64,000 nucleotides of DNA from Primulina eburnea (taxonomy: Eukaryota > Streptophyta > Magnoliopsida > Lamiales > Gesneriaceae): positions 3,658,001 to 3,722,000 of the forward strand of contig NC_133101.1 in the NCBI RefSeq assembly GCF_022965805.1, in the 5' to 3' direction. Shown one piece after another: positions 48,965-60,500 of this stretch (positions are counted from its first letter, which is position 1; each line of letters opens with the position of its first letter). The translations under genes were made by a program, and so were the position numbers. The notes beneath the pieces were generated by a model. That model saw only the letters and a list, made by a program, of their open reading frames with translations. It made no database searches and was not told the DNA's origin.

Positions 48965-51894
48965 TGTAAGGTCCAAAAATTTAGACGACGTAATCCAACT
49001 GCATGCAAATCTAGAAATTTTGAAAAAATGAGTATTTTATTCTAATTACTATTAAATTATGTGACGAACATGCTTATTATGATTTTATTGTCATTGTTGC
49101 ATGAAAATACATTTTTTTAAAGGTTTATTCAGGTGACGATCGAGGAACGGAGACCGGGGGCTGTATTATGTGGAAAAAATGTTTTAATTAAATAATTAAT
49201 TTTAATTATTTAATTTAGGGGAGTTGTTTCTTATTCTTTTTAAAATCAAGAATTTTGAGGTGATTTAATACGCCGGGACTAATTTTATCGGTATTAGAAT
49301 TTTTAACAAAAACTCGATCTTTTAGCAGTCCGGCTATTTAATTCACTAATTTATTTTATTATGAAAACTTTTTTTAAATTTTATTTAGGCCTAGCTTGCA
49401 CTAGTGGGCTTAATTAAATTTATCTAGCCTTAAGCCTAATTATCTTTGAGCTAGCTTATAAATAAAAGTGAGATTAACCTAAACCTATTCACTCTCACTC
49501 ACTTTCACGCCGCCGAGAATTAGACAAGAAAGAAAAGAGATTTCTCTCGGCAGCTTCATCTCTCGGCGTGAGTTTGTGGCTTGTTCTTCACGGTTTGTGT
49601 GCGTATAGCCTCGGTTCCTCTCCGTTCATCGTCGTCGTCGGTATATCGTGCGTATATTACGCAAAGGCACGCTAACATCTTCCCTTTTCTCATCCAATAC
49701 ATCATATATCGATCGCTGAAATGCATGTGTACAAATTGTGAAGTTTTATTACGGTTTTTACGTATTCGTGTTGCGATCTAACATGTTCTTGTATCGATTC
49801 ATGTCATGCTTGTTTTAGGGGACTGCCATGGTGTTACTTGTTGTCTAGATAATGTTTTCGGGGCAAGACACAACCTCTTGAACGCACCACAACCAGCAGA
49901 AACAGAAAATAACCGAGGGAACCATAGGCAGTGGGTTGCTGTCTTGAGTGTTGGGGTTCGGGTTCCATGAGGGGGTGGCGGGCTTCGCCTAGGCAGGGGC
50001 CAGGGCTCGGCCAGGGGCTGTTCTTGGTCCAGGGAGGGTCCTAGCCATGCTAGGATTCAGTCTGAACAGCAGGGAGGAGTCCTTGCAAGCAAGGACTCCC
50101 ACCCGTGAAGGGCACAAACCTGTGCAGTTTTCGTGAATCAGTCCAGGGGTGAGGGCTCGGTCCAGGGTTCAAGGGCTGGGCTGGGACGAGTCTTTAGGGT
50201 CTTAGGAAGGTGTGGGGGTGACTGGTTGGGGGCCTGGGCTCGTGGGCTGGGTCCTGGAAGCAAACCAAAGAAACCTGCCACACTAGAACTCTCGGCCAGC
50301 ATAGGGTATTGTTGAAGGCTCACGTTTTCTTGGTGTGGGTCAGGGTCTTGGCAATTTTTAGTGACCAGTAGGCTAAACAAACATGTTGGGCACCTTTGGG
50401 CTCGGTTTGGTTCGGGGGTAACTCGATAAAATTAAGAGATGGCTCGGGGTTGAAATTCGAGTGTCAAAATGAGTTTTAAAAATAAAGAAAATTGGAAAAC
50501 GGCTCACGAGGGTCGGGTCGTGGTCCATAAAAGCTAAAATAATATAAAAAGACTAAATTTAGAATTTAGGAATTTTATATTAAAGTTTGGTATTTTTCGG
50601 GATTAAAACACCGTTAAAATATCTATTAAAAGATAAATTGAAAAGTCTAAGTTTTAAGCCAAATAAAATTACGAGAAAATTCTTATAAGCTTAAATATTT
50701 ATTTGGGACATGTTAGAGTCATGAAATCAAGAAAATAGTCGATTTTTGTAAAAAGTCGAGTCCAGGGGTAAAGCGGTCTTTTTACACCTAAAATTAGTAA
50801 CGGTCATGGCAGTGCCCTAAATGCAGTTTTTATGTTATTATGTGAATTTTTAAATGCTTATGAATTGTTCATGATTTATTTATGATTTATTCATGATTTA
50901 TTTTAAATGTCCATGAAATTTTATAATTAAAATTGACATTTAAAATACATGGTGCATGCTTGGTTTCAAAGGAAAATATATTCATGCATAATTTTATAAG
51001 GTGATGAAAACATGAAAAATATTGAGGAAAGTGAAGTAATTGTGACTATGAGGAATTCAGGATTCAAGTTTATGATCAAGATTAGGCCAAGGCTCAGTTG
51101 ACGATCTTGTGTCGCTGATGTCCCCGCCGCCCAGTACTGTGGTTTCACGTAGATGGTACCATCGTCATGTCATGTCATGTCATATCACGTCAGGAAAGTC
51201 ACAATTAACGATCTGAATTCAATCAAGAAAAATATAATGTTATGATCATGAAAAGATTCACGTCATGTTATCACGTCATGTTATTATATCATGTTATCAT
51301 GTCATGTTAAGCTCAAGGAAAGAGGTAAAGGTTCATGTTCCTGTTATGCATTTCATGAAAATATTTACGAAAATGTTCATGCTCAAGTTTATGCATTTTC
51401 ATGAAATGCTATTTTAAGTACAAGTAATTTCACTGCTGCATGTGATTTTATACACGTATTACTCGTTACAAAGATTTGGTGTGTTGAGTCTTTAGACTCA
51501 CTAGGTGTGTTGGATGCAGGTGATGTTGAGGGAGGGCTTGACGTATGAGATGACTGGACTGAAGGTGCACACAACCCGAGGACCAGCGCTTCTATTGTTT
51601 TTCCGCACTCATGATATTGATTATGATTTTACGTTAAAGGATTTTTAAACCATTTATTTATGCCTTAGAGTGGTTTTGGAGAGGAAAATACGTTTTCCCG
51701 GTTATTGCTTTTTAGGTTCGGTAACTCATGCGATTATTTTGATTTATGACGATTGCAATTGATTTTTAAATGCTAGCTAGCGAATGTTCTAGATCATGGA
51801 CAAAAATATTTTATTAAAATATTTTACAAGGACGAAAAAAAAAAAAAAAAAAAATTTCTAGTACTTTTTAAACACAAGAGCATGGGACGTTTCA
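48965..51894 (+). mobile_element. 3' LTR of the second chromovirus
   Basis: Starts tgtaaggtccaaaaattta after the polypurine tract and ends near gggacgtttca, about 2.93 kb. It contains a GC-rich leader-like stretch (49900-50350), tgtcgctgatgtccccgccg, a hairpin block gagtctttagactc (51486-51499) and an oligo-A tract (51836-51854). It is related to the solo LTR at 35079-38475. The frames 49581-49781 and 50133-50315 lie inside it and are not genes. Confidence 0.8.
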
Positions 51895-52739
51895 GGGCCT
51901 ATATCCATGGTTAGATCACTTCCCTAGCATGTCTAAGACGTGATTAAGTCGCCCTTTTGGTGGCTTTGTCCATGGTGCATCGGTTTTTAAATCAAAAGCA
52001 AGAACATCCCCCATTTTGAATTAAGTCGCCCTAACATTTTTATCTGTTGTTGAATATTTTCAACTGGTTATTTCTGCAAACAAATATTTACTTCCGCTGC
52101 CATTTTGAATATCAAACTTTGTTTATCGGTTTAGTTGTGAATGAGGCATTTTAATTATTTTAAAAAGAAAAATTTTTAATTTTCCGCAAATTTTCAAGTA
52201 AGGATTTTCGGGCCGTTATATATATATTATTTATCTTTCATCATCAACTCTTTCAAACCAATCGCAGAATAATACATATATTTCTTGACTCATGAGAGTG
52301 ATGACGAGAATCTATAAAATGAGATAATAAATTGAATATATATAAGAGTCAAACTCATTTTACTCTTTCGTGAGCATACCTTAGTTTTCCTAGTCGATTA
52401 ATAAAATTATTTTACTTATTGATATCCGAAGTCAATTTTGTTTAACCTACTGAATCATGATTGGAAACTACAAACATTAGGTCACGATCAAGGAGATACA
52501 AACTTATAGTGTTCGCAATAACATCTATAAGTTTAAACTAATATCGATTTGTCTTCTTCTGATCGATGAACTTGCAGACACAATATCACACTCACACACA
52601 CATGAAACAATATAAAAATATGCAAAAAGATTTATGTTGTTCGACGAATTATGCCTACAGCGACAAGAGGGTAACTAATATTTTTATTGATGAACAAAGA
52701 TTACAATTACGTAACCGATATCATTCAAGAACAAATAAT
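51895..52739. other. Intergenic, no gene recognised
   Basis: 51895-52220 may be further retrotransposon-derived DNA (it ends ttttcgggccgttatatata, LTR-like). The rest is AT-rich. The frame 52566-52772 is chance. Confidence 0.4.
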
Positions 52740-52993
52740 ACAATCTACTCCTTTCCAGGTGCCAACTCGTGAGACATACCTTTACACATCTCACATTGTT
52801 TGAGAACTTTCTCGATACATTCTTTCTGAGATAATCCAAGAATACTTCGAGAACCTCGAGAGCGATCTCGATGTATATGGATATGTAGTGCAAAAGATGC
52901 ATCACCAATATCTTTTATCTCAAAATTATTAGCTAGAAATATTTGAGTGCCGTGTAACAATTCTATATTGTTGCTAACAAATATGATGTCATA
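52740..52993 (-). pseudogene. Ty1/Copia reverse transcriptase fragment
   Basis: On the minus strand the frame reads VSNNIELLHGTQIFLANNFE, then IKDIGDASFALHIHIHRDRS and ILGLSQKECIEKVL. These correspond to the Copia RT segment just after the YVDD site (FL-NNFEMKDMGEAS, LSQ--YI-KVL). Only about 85 codons survive. The flanks show no further domains or LTR. Confidence 0.8.
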
Positions 52994-54732
52994 ACATTTA
53001 AAACTAGAAAAATATGCTTACACCCACAAAATTTCACCATCCCCTTACGTGCAGCACGTTGTTGTGAGCATTTGGTGGTTCTCATGCATGGACCACAAGT
53101 GTTTAAGGTCGTCGTGTCACAATATAGTCTCGTTCATTCAATGAATGAGACTCTGCGAGGGAGAGGGTCTCGACAATAAATATATGGCTAGCTCAACATG
53201 CTTGCATGATAAGCATGTGATTTAAGAATATCGTTCACAACAATCAAAATCATACTTGAATAAAAACGAAATAACATAAAAAAAACCTTAAAAATATATT
53301 TTTTTAACGGTTCAGTTCCGCTAAAACCAAGATTTTTTGGTTTAACCGAATTTCTATTTTTAATTATTTTTATTCATTTTATCATAACAAAAAAATAAAA
53401 AATTGATTTAATTTCGGTTCAGTTTGGTTAACCGAGCTAAAAAATTGAATAAACCAAAAATCCAAAAAAATAAAATGTAAAAACCGAACCTCAAACGAAT
53501 TTTTATTTTTTTTTTAGTTCGAACAGTACTTAACCGAGCCGTGAACACCCCCCTACACGAATGTAGGATTAATGAATTTTAAGTACTTCAGTATTATAAA
53601 AAAGCCAATTCAACAACAAACTCCTTGGCTTGGACTGTCAAAGATGACAATGTATTATAGAAGAGTTTTAATGAATCACGCAATACTCATCACTCTACCT
53701 AGTAGATTTGCAAGGACCAATCGTTTCACCTGGGTTGGGGCATGACATTGTCAGGGTTCTAACTACATTTGCAAGGACCAATCGTTTATTGAAAAATCTA
53801 GGACGTGCTTTCTATCTGATATATATCTCTCTCACTCGGTGCTACAGAAAAATTTAACCTCAAATCACCACATAATTTTGCAGTACTGATTCATGAAAAA
53901 AAAAATTGAACCATTCATGATATCTCTATTTCAATAAATAAAATGTGTTAAGAGGGTTAGTTCAAGTTCTTGATTAACAAGATGACAAATTAATTCGATG
54001 TTACTCCCATTAAATATTATATTTTTAATAAATAACTTAAAAATTGTAAAATTTCCAGTAAATTCATTAATATATTTTAAATTTTATAAATAACAAAAGA
54101 GGTTCAGGAAAAAATAAATATATATATGTAAATGTTTGTTCTTTAATTTTATAATTTTTAAAGTAATTGACATTGTTAAGTTTAAGAAATATAATGGTTT
54201 AGTATTGCAAAATTTGTAGTTTCTACGTCTTTCTTAATTATGTATCTTTCAATTTTTGATAATTTCAATCTCTTTTCATTGGGATTGCTAATGTATATTG
54301 GGGAAAATTTGTAAAATAAACTCGATCGATTATTTTTTTCAAGAAAATGACATCCTCAAATGTATTTGAAAATGTATTTGAAGAGATCATTTTCCTAAAA
54401 AAAATAGTTGACAAAAGGTTAAAAAAAATATCTCTGTTATACTTTACACACCAACGCCATGTTGGTTCCAGATAGTTGTCTTATCAGAAAGGACTAAAAT
54501 TAAAAATAATAATAAAAATTGTGGACTATAACTGAAATTTAATAACATAGAACATCAAAACCGTAAAAGATAAACTGCATGACCAAAATGCAAATTTCAG
54601 AAACAATTATAATTGGAACCACGAACGATATGCTCTCGATACCTTGTCCTTGCATGGAACATCCATCTATAAATAGCCCAATGCCTCCTCCTCCTTCGGA
54701 CACACTTTACCAAAAATAAAGAATAACTAATA
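52994..54732. other. Intergenic and promoter of the SABATH gene
   Basis: 53310-53560 is built from ttcggttyggtt-like simple sequence, as near 19140-19220. 53650-53800 has a short repeat (gcaaggaccaatcgttt at about 53710 and 53771). The last 100 bp (ctataaatag at 54667-54676, then ttcggacacactttaccaaa) look like a TATA box and leader of the gene at 54733. Confidence 0.45.
54664..54678 (+). promoter_or_regulatory. Candidate TATA box of the SABATH gene
   Basis: tctataaatagccca lies about 65 bp before the ATG at 54733, a good plant TATA consensus at a plausible distance for a short leader. Confidence 0.55.
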
Positions 54733-56463
54733 ATGGAAGTAAAGCAAGTGCTTCACATGAATGGAGGTTTTGGGGACACCAGTTACGCCAGCAACTCCTT
54801 GCTTCAGGTATCATGCATTCTTCATCCAAAGCCTGTCAACCCATAATTCGCTTAACTTTTTCTCTGTAAATCTCGAATAAAAACGTGATTTCGTTCTAAA
54901 TTTGAAGACCCGGCCCATTTTACTCGTTGAAAGCCAATGTTTCGGCGTGTGGACTCAATTTATAGTTTTCAAATAGCTTTGTTATTAATTTAATAATATT
55001 GACATGCATGATGAGTGCAGCGAAAGGTTATATCCATGACAAGGCCAATAACAGAGGAGGCCATAACTGAACTTTACATGAGTATGAATGCCCCCAAGAA
55101 CTTGTGCATGGCTGAATTGGGCTGTTCCAGTGGACCAAATACGATGGTTGTGGCGACGGAGATTGTCAAAATCGTTCGCAAATTATGCTTGGAAATAGGC
55201 CAGCTAGCCTCCTGAGTTTCAGATACATTTGAATGATCTGACTGGGAATGATTTCAACTCTATTTTCCGGGACAATTTACCGATGTTTCGACTGGAGTTA
55301 CAAGACGAAACGAGTCGTGGCCAATTCAGTCCATGCTTTGTGTCTGCGGTTCCTGGATCATTTTATGGCAGGCTTTTTGCTGCAAACACTCTGCATTTTA
55401 TCCATTCCTCTTATAGTCTTCATTGGATTTCCAAGGTTCGTGGAACACGTTTCGGACCTTCAAACTAGAGCCTGATACTTTAAATATTAACAAGTCTGGA
55501 CAGAATCCCTTAATATAATTTCCAGTTGTTTCCTTTTTAGCAGATTCCAAAAGAGGTGGAATTGCTGAACAAAGATAACATTTACATGGCAAGCACAAGC
55601 CCACAACAGGTGCTCGACGCATACTACAATCAATTTCGAATCGATTTTTCGACTTTCCTCAGGTGCCGTTCGGAGGAAATCGTATCCGGTGGAAGAATGG
55701 TGTTAACTATTCTGGGAAGGAAAGGTGAGGATGCTTGTAGAGAGGGATCATGCTGCTATATTTGGGAGAGTTTGGCCCTCGTTCTCAAACAAATGGTAGC
55801 TGAGGTATCCTATAAAGACTTACCTTGTGCATAATTTAATGTATTTGTTTGGCATGTATAAATTTATGATCTACTAAGGATTCACAAAAGTGGTAATAAA
55901 AATAATGGAAAAAGTATATATTTTTTCTATTGTATTGGTTTTGATACATTGAGTCGAAAAAATTTAGTTTCGGTACATAACTTTTAATTTCCAATTTTTG
56001 AGAAAAATAATGTATTTTATTTATATGTTTCTTTAACTCAAAAAATATGGATAAGGATATAGAAATATTCTAGCAATTTCAATAAACCGTAGTCAAAATT
56101 TATTCGTAGGGACTGATAGAAGAAGAAAAGCTGCATTCTTTCAACATCCCTAATTACGCACCATCTCCTACAGAAGTGGAGGAGGAGGTCGAAAAGGAAG
56201 GTAGCTTCGGCATCAACCACCTCGAGACTTCAGAAATATCTTGGGCCGACTGGAGCAAAGGCTTCCGTTCAGCTGAAGAGCTTGATTGGCACAACGTGAG
56301 CCGTGGCATGAGAGCCGTGTCGGAACCACTGTTATCCAAACATTTTGGAGGATTCGTAATGGATCAAATATTTGAAAAGTACAGCGAAATTCTCCGTGAT
56401 TGCTCGAATAAGGAACCGGAAACGATATTTGTCAATGTCACTGTCTCCGTGACGAGGAACTGA
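54733..56463 (+). pseudogene. SABATH-family carboxyl methyltransferase gene with one frameshift
   Basis: SABATH enzymes transfer a methyl group from S-adenosylmethionine to carboxyl groups of small molecules (salicylate, benzoate, jasmonate) or to xanthosine nitrogen. Four exons: 54733-54807, 55021-55435, 55541/55544-55804 and 56110-56463. They would give about 367 aa, the normal length. Seen: VLHMNGGFGDTSYASNSLLQ at the start, the SAM-binding [78 protein letters not shown] and a C-terminal FVNVTVSVTRN. Exon 2 carries one extra base near 55206 (cagctagcctcctgag where CAG CTG CCT CCT GAG is expected), which shifts the frame and brings a stop at 55213-55215. Everything else is intact, so this is a very young pseudogene, a null allele or an assembly error. 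The substrate cannot be told. Confidence 0.88.
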
Positions 56464-57566
56464 TCGAAAGTAATTAAGATGGCCGAGGGCCCATTATATA
56501 TAATTATCGTAATATATATATGATATGGTTGTGATGCATGCAATATTTCTTTGGTGGCAGTTTCTTTTCTCTTGTGAAATATCATTGAATTGAAACAGGT
56601 TAGTTGTGTACCGTTTAATCATGGAATAAGATCGAAATTATATGGAATCTCTAAGCTCGTCTACATGCAAGCTTAGCTTCTTTGATTGTGAAATCTTATG
56701 TTTTTATTAAATGAAATTACAAGAGCGAGTTGTAGAGAAATTCATATGCATTTTACTCTATAATTCAACGCTTTGGCTTCGAGTGTCACGATAATACTTG
56801 TGTGTCAAGGGCAAAAGAAGGGCTTTGGTTGTGGTTTGAAGAAAGGCTAAATAAATTGACACTAGGCAATCCAAGCTCTGACCCATGGCCAAATCATATA
56901 ACCATGAATGAGACTAACTATTTTTTTAAAACATTTTAACGGGAAATATAAATATTAAAGCTCGAATTCATTCAAAGGACATTTGCAACTCAGGTGTACG
57001 TAGGCTAGGGGCTTGGGCGAGGAAGATAACACGAGTTCGAAGCTGATTGATTCATGACGTCTTTCATAACGAAATTTTCAATTTTTTTCTTCTGAGGTCT
57101 TATTTTAACAATAAAATCTAGCAAAATATTTAGTTGCGAATTTTGTATATTGACTATTTATCATACATATATCATTCACATATCAATTATTTATCTAAAA
57201 TAAGTCAGATCATTAAATTAAAATTACAATATTATATATTTATATTAATTAATTATTGGAAATGATCTATTATATTATACATTTAATAAATATGTCTCTT
57301 AAGTTCGAGTGTTGTTGATGACGAATATTTTTTCTAATTTATTTAGAGAGATTTAATTTATTTATTTTTTTTTGTTGTAATTTTAACTCAAAATAAACAT
57401 ATCTTGGGTATATGCTCAAATACAATCCAATCAGCCCAACTAAACCGATACTTAATATAACAAGATAGGTGAGCCGGAAAAGAGTTTTAAGATAAAAAAA
57501 AAAACAAAAGAATAATTCCTTACATAATAAAAAGCAGAAAGGGCGCACCAAACATCCCTCGATTTC
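56464..57566. other. Intergenic between the SABATH and MORC genes
   Basis: Holds the 3' UTR of the SABATH gene and the promoter of the MORC gene. AT-rich with no coding sign. The minus-strand frame 57339-57551 is low-complexity and not called. Confidence 0.4.
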
Positions 57567-60500
57567 ATGTATTTCGATTCAAAATTCCACAAAATGCTGC
57601 CTAGACAGCACAAGCAAATACCGACCGCCGCCGATATAATTGATATCGACAGCAGCGACGATGAGTCCGGCAGTGGCGTAGGCGGCGGACGCGGTGGAGG
57701 AGTTTATGCTGGACTAAACGCTGACATTGCTAAACTATCAAACGTAGTAAAATTGCAGACCAACGAACGTTTCAATAATCAGTCTCCACCCGTGATCAAT
57801 AGCAGCGCCTCTGAAGCCAATTATCGACATCTAGACTCTCGAAGTTTCTGGAAAGCTGGAGATTATGAAGTTGGCCCAACTAAATTTACTTCAGCTCAAG
57901 GTCAATTCTGTTTTTTTTTTTGCCTGTATTATTTTTTCGTAACTTCTTGCTTATTTCTGTGATATAAATTTTGGGGCCTTATGGTTTATAATGTGCATTG
58001 CAGGTGATCTGGAGCATGCACGTGTGCACCCGAAGTTTCTGCATTCAAACGCTACTTCTCACAAATGGGCATTCGGAGGTAATTGATGAATTGAGGCTTA
58101 TCTTTTGTTGAAGTTTTACCATTTCTAAGAGTAAACAACTTGCAGTGTGTGTGTATTTCATCTAACGCGAGGCGCACTGTGATTTCCTGTTTTCTCCCCA
58201 ATTTGTGTACTCTTAGGAGATTTTAATGATCTAGCTCTACTGGAAACAGGCCAATATCTGGCACTCCTATAGAAATAGGAGAAAAAACAAAACACGACAG
58301 ACTAATTATGAGGGAGATTCTAAAATCTCAATTCTTTGTTGCAGCCATTGCCGAACTCTTGGACAATACAGTTGATGAGGTAACCATATTATCACCCTAC
58401 TGTTCCAATCAATTTTTGAATGAAATGATATAAATTACATATAATTTATGAGGCATAATGACTAACTTAGCATGAATGCTAATGGGTGGGCCTTAAATGT
58501 TTCTTCTTTGGTTATCTTGTCAGGTATAATGATTACTTATATGCCTCTTGTTCTTGTTTTATTTTGTTACGAGACATGTTTTGGTGGTCTTGCTTTGTGC
58601 TTATGGAGCTTGTTATGTTGTAATAATCCTCTCTAATTTCATCTCTTATTCCTTATCTGGATGATATCAGTTTTTAAAACTTGTCACTGTGACTAGAATC
58701 ATCATGCAAGCTTCTAATCTGCAGTGACTAGAATATATACTTTAAATTAGAAATGTGAAACATACAGGTGCATCTTTTAGCACGTGCAAGCATCTTCTTG
58801 CTTCCTCGAGTTCAAAGGCTCTTTATAGTGGCCATTATATCATATGGTAGTATTTTCATTTCTTTTTTTCCTCTTAAAATCAATTCACTGATCTTATAGA
58901 ATGGGCCTTAAATTGTCATCTGTAATATGTATTTTTGCCATTTTGTGATGTTTGGGCTTTATTGAACTTACTGCTTTAACCGAAGCAAGTTTACTCAGTT
59001 GGGATTTTTGAATCCCGAAATTGTCATCGGACAGCATGACAATGGCGAGTTTCCATGTAATGAGTAAGTTATGTTCGTGAAGTTTCCTCCTAGTCCTAGT
59101 CTGGAAAAAAACGATAGAGTTGTATTGAGTTGATGGCAAAGCATATACTCTCTAGAATTAGAGTCGTAAGCATTAGTTGGAATCTTGAATAAGCTATTGG
59201 AGGTAACTCTTATTTCTGTCTTGAACACGTGCTGTGAAATTGGTGTTGGCGTGGGTATGATCATTATAAGGATATCTGTGCGGTGGAATGTTTAGAGCTT
59301 CACTAAATAAATTGAGCAACCATATAAGAACTGAATTGAATTAAAAAGTTTTCAATTGGTATTTGGTGGGGTTTGTACGATTTATTTCGTTTCTGTTTGT
59401 TATCCAGATAGGCAATGGTGCAACTTTTGTGAAGGTTGACCGGACGTATAATACGAAGGATAATTCTCCTGCCTTACTTTTCCAAGGTACTGATCATTCC
59501 GATTTTAACTTCACTATCTATGCGTTTTTTCAAATTTCGGATTTAAAGTAGTCAACATCTTTTGCAGATGACGGGGGTGGAATGGATCCAGAAAGCATGC
59601 GTAAGTGCATGAGCTTGGGATATTCTTCAAAGACGTCAAACACCACCATTGGACAATGTAAGTGTTGCTTCTTCTGCAAATCCCTGCTAATTACTACTTT
59701 TTCATTGTTATATTTATGTGTGCACCTGTACCAATTTCTCAGCTCTTATTTGTGCAAATGTATGTCGACTAATATTCCTACTAAGGTTTGACTTGGTTCT
59801 CCGACACTGTAGGCTTTGTCCCCTTTGTGAATTGTGAGTGTGCATCCTGTTTTTGTGTTTTACACGATCAATATTCGTGAAAGCATTAGTTTATGAACTA
59901 TCATCTCTGTTCGTGCCATAATCGTTGATTATAGATCAGTTCAGGAATCTTAAATATTTTTAAATTTTGCGTGTGCATAACTAATGATTTTTTTTATGCC
60001 CATAATTTATGATGATGTTTATCATAAATATCATAAGTCAGAAACTCAGAACCAAGCATTTGGGACACCCACCTCGCGATAATAAAGAGTCAAATAGAGT
60101 TAAAGTGCTTTTCCAAAGGACATTACGCCAAATGAGAAGTGATACCGGCCAAAAGTGGAAAGCCCGCCAATTGAAAAAACGCATATTGCTAAAGGGCAAG
60201 CAAAGCACAGTATGAAATGACAAACCACGGTCCATACGTATCCCAATTCCTCACTTTGGTCAATTATCCTACACAGCAAAATCTCTATGAAAAGAAGGCT
60301 TAATGGAGCATACTCATATGAATCAATGATGAAACATCGTGTCTGTCATACTCAATTACTTATCAATAGCTAGAAAATTCTCAAGCATCATTATTCAGTA
60401 TTCACTTAATTTCTGCAACTTCATACTATTCAATCAATGGCACATTCAAATCTCTGTAAATACTTGTTACCTCTCGCATGTTACCAAGCTGTAATGTATC

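Noticed and set aside
50133..50380. Gly/Pro-rich frames on both strands
   Set aside because: Inside the chromovirus LTR; overlapping frames on opposite strands in GC-rich DNA are typical artefacts.
53310..53560. Possible satellite of ttcggttyggtt units
   Set aside because: Too short and irregular for a satellite array; treated as common simple-sequence-like plant DNA.
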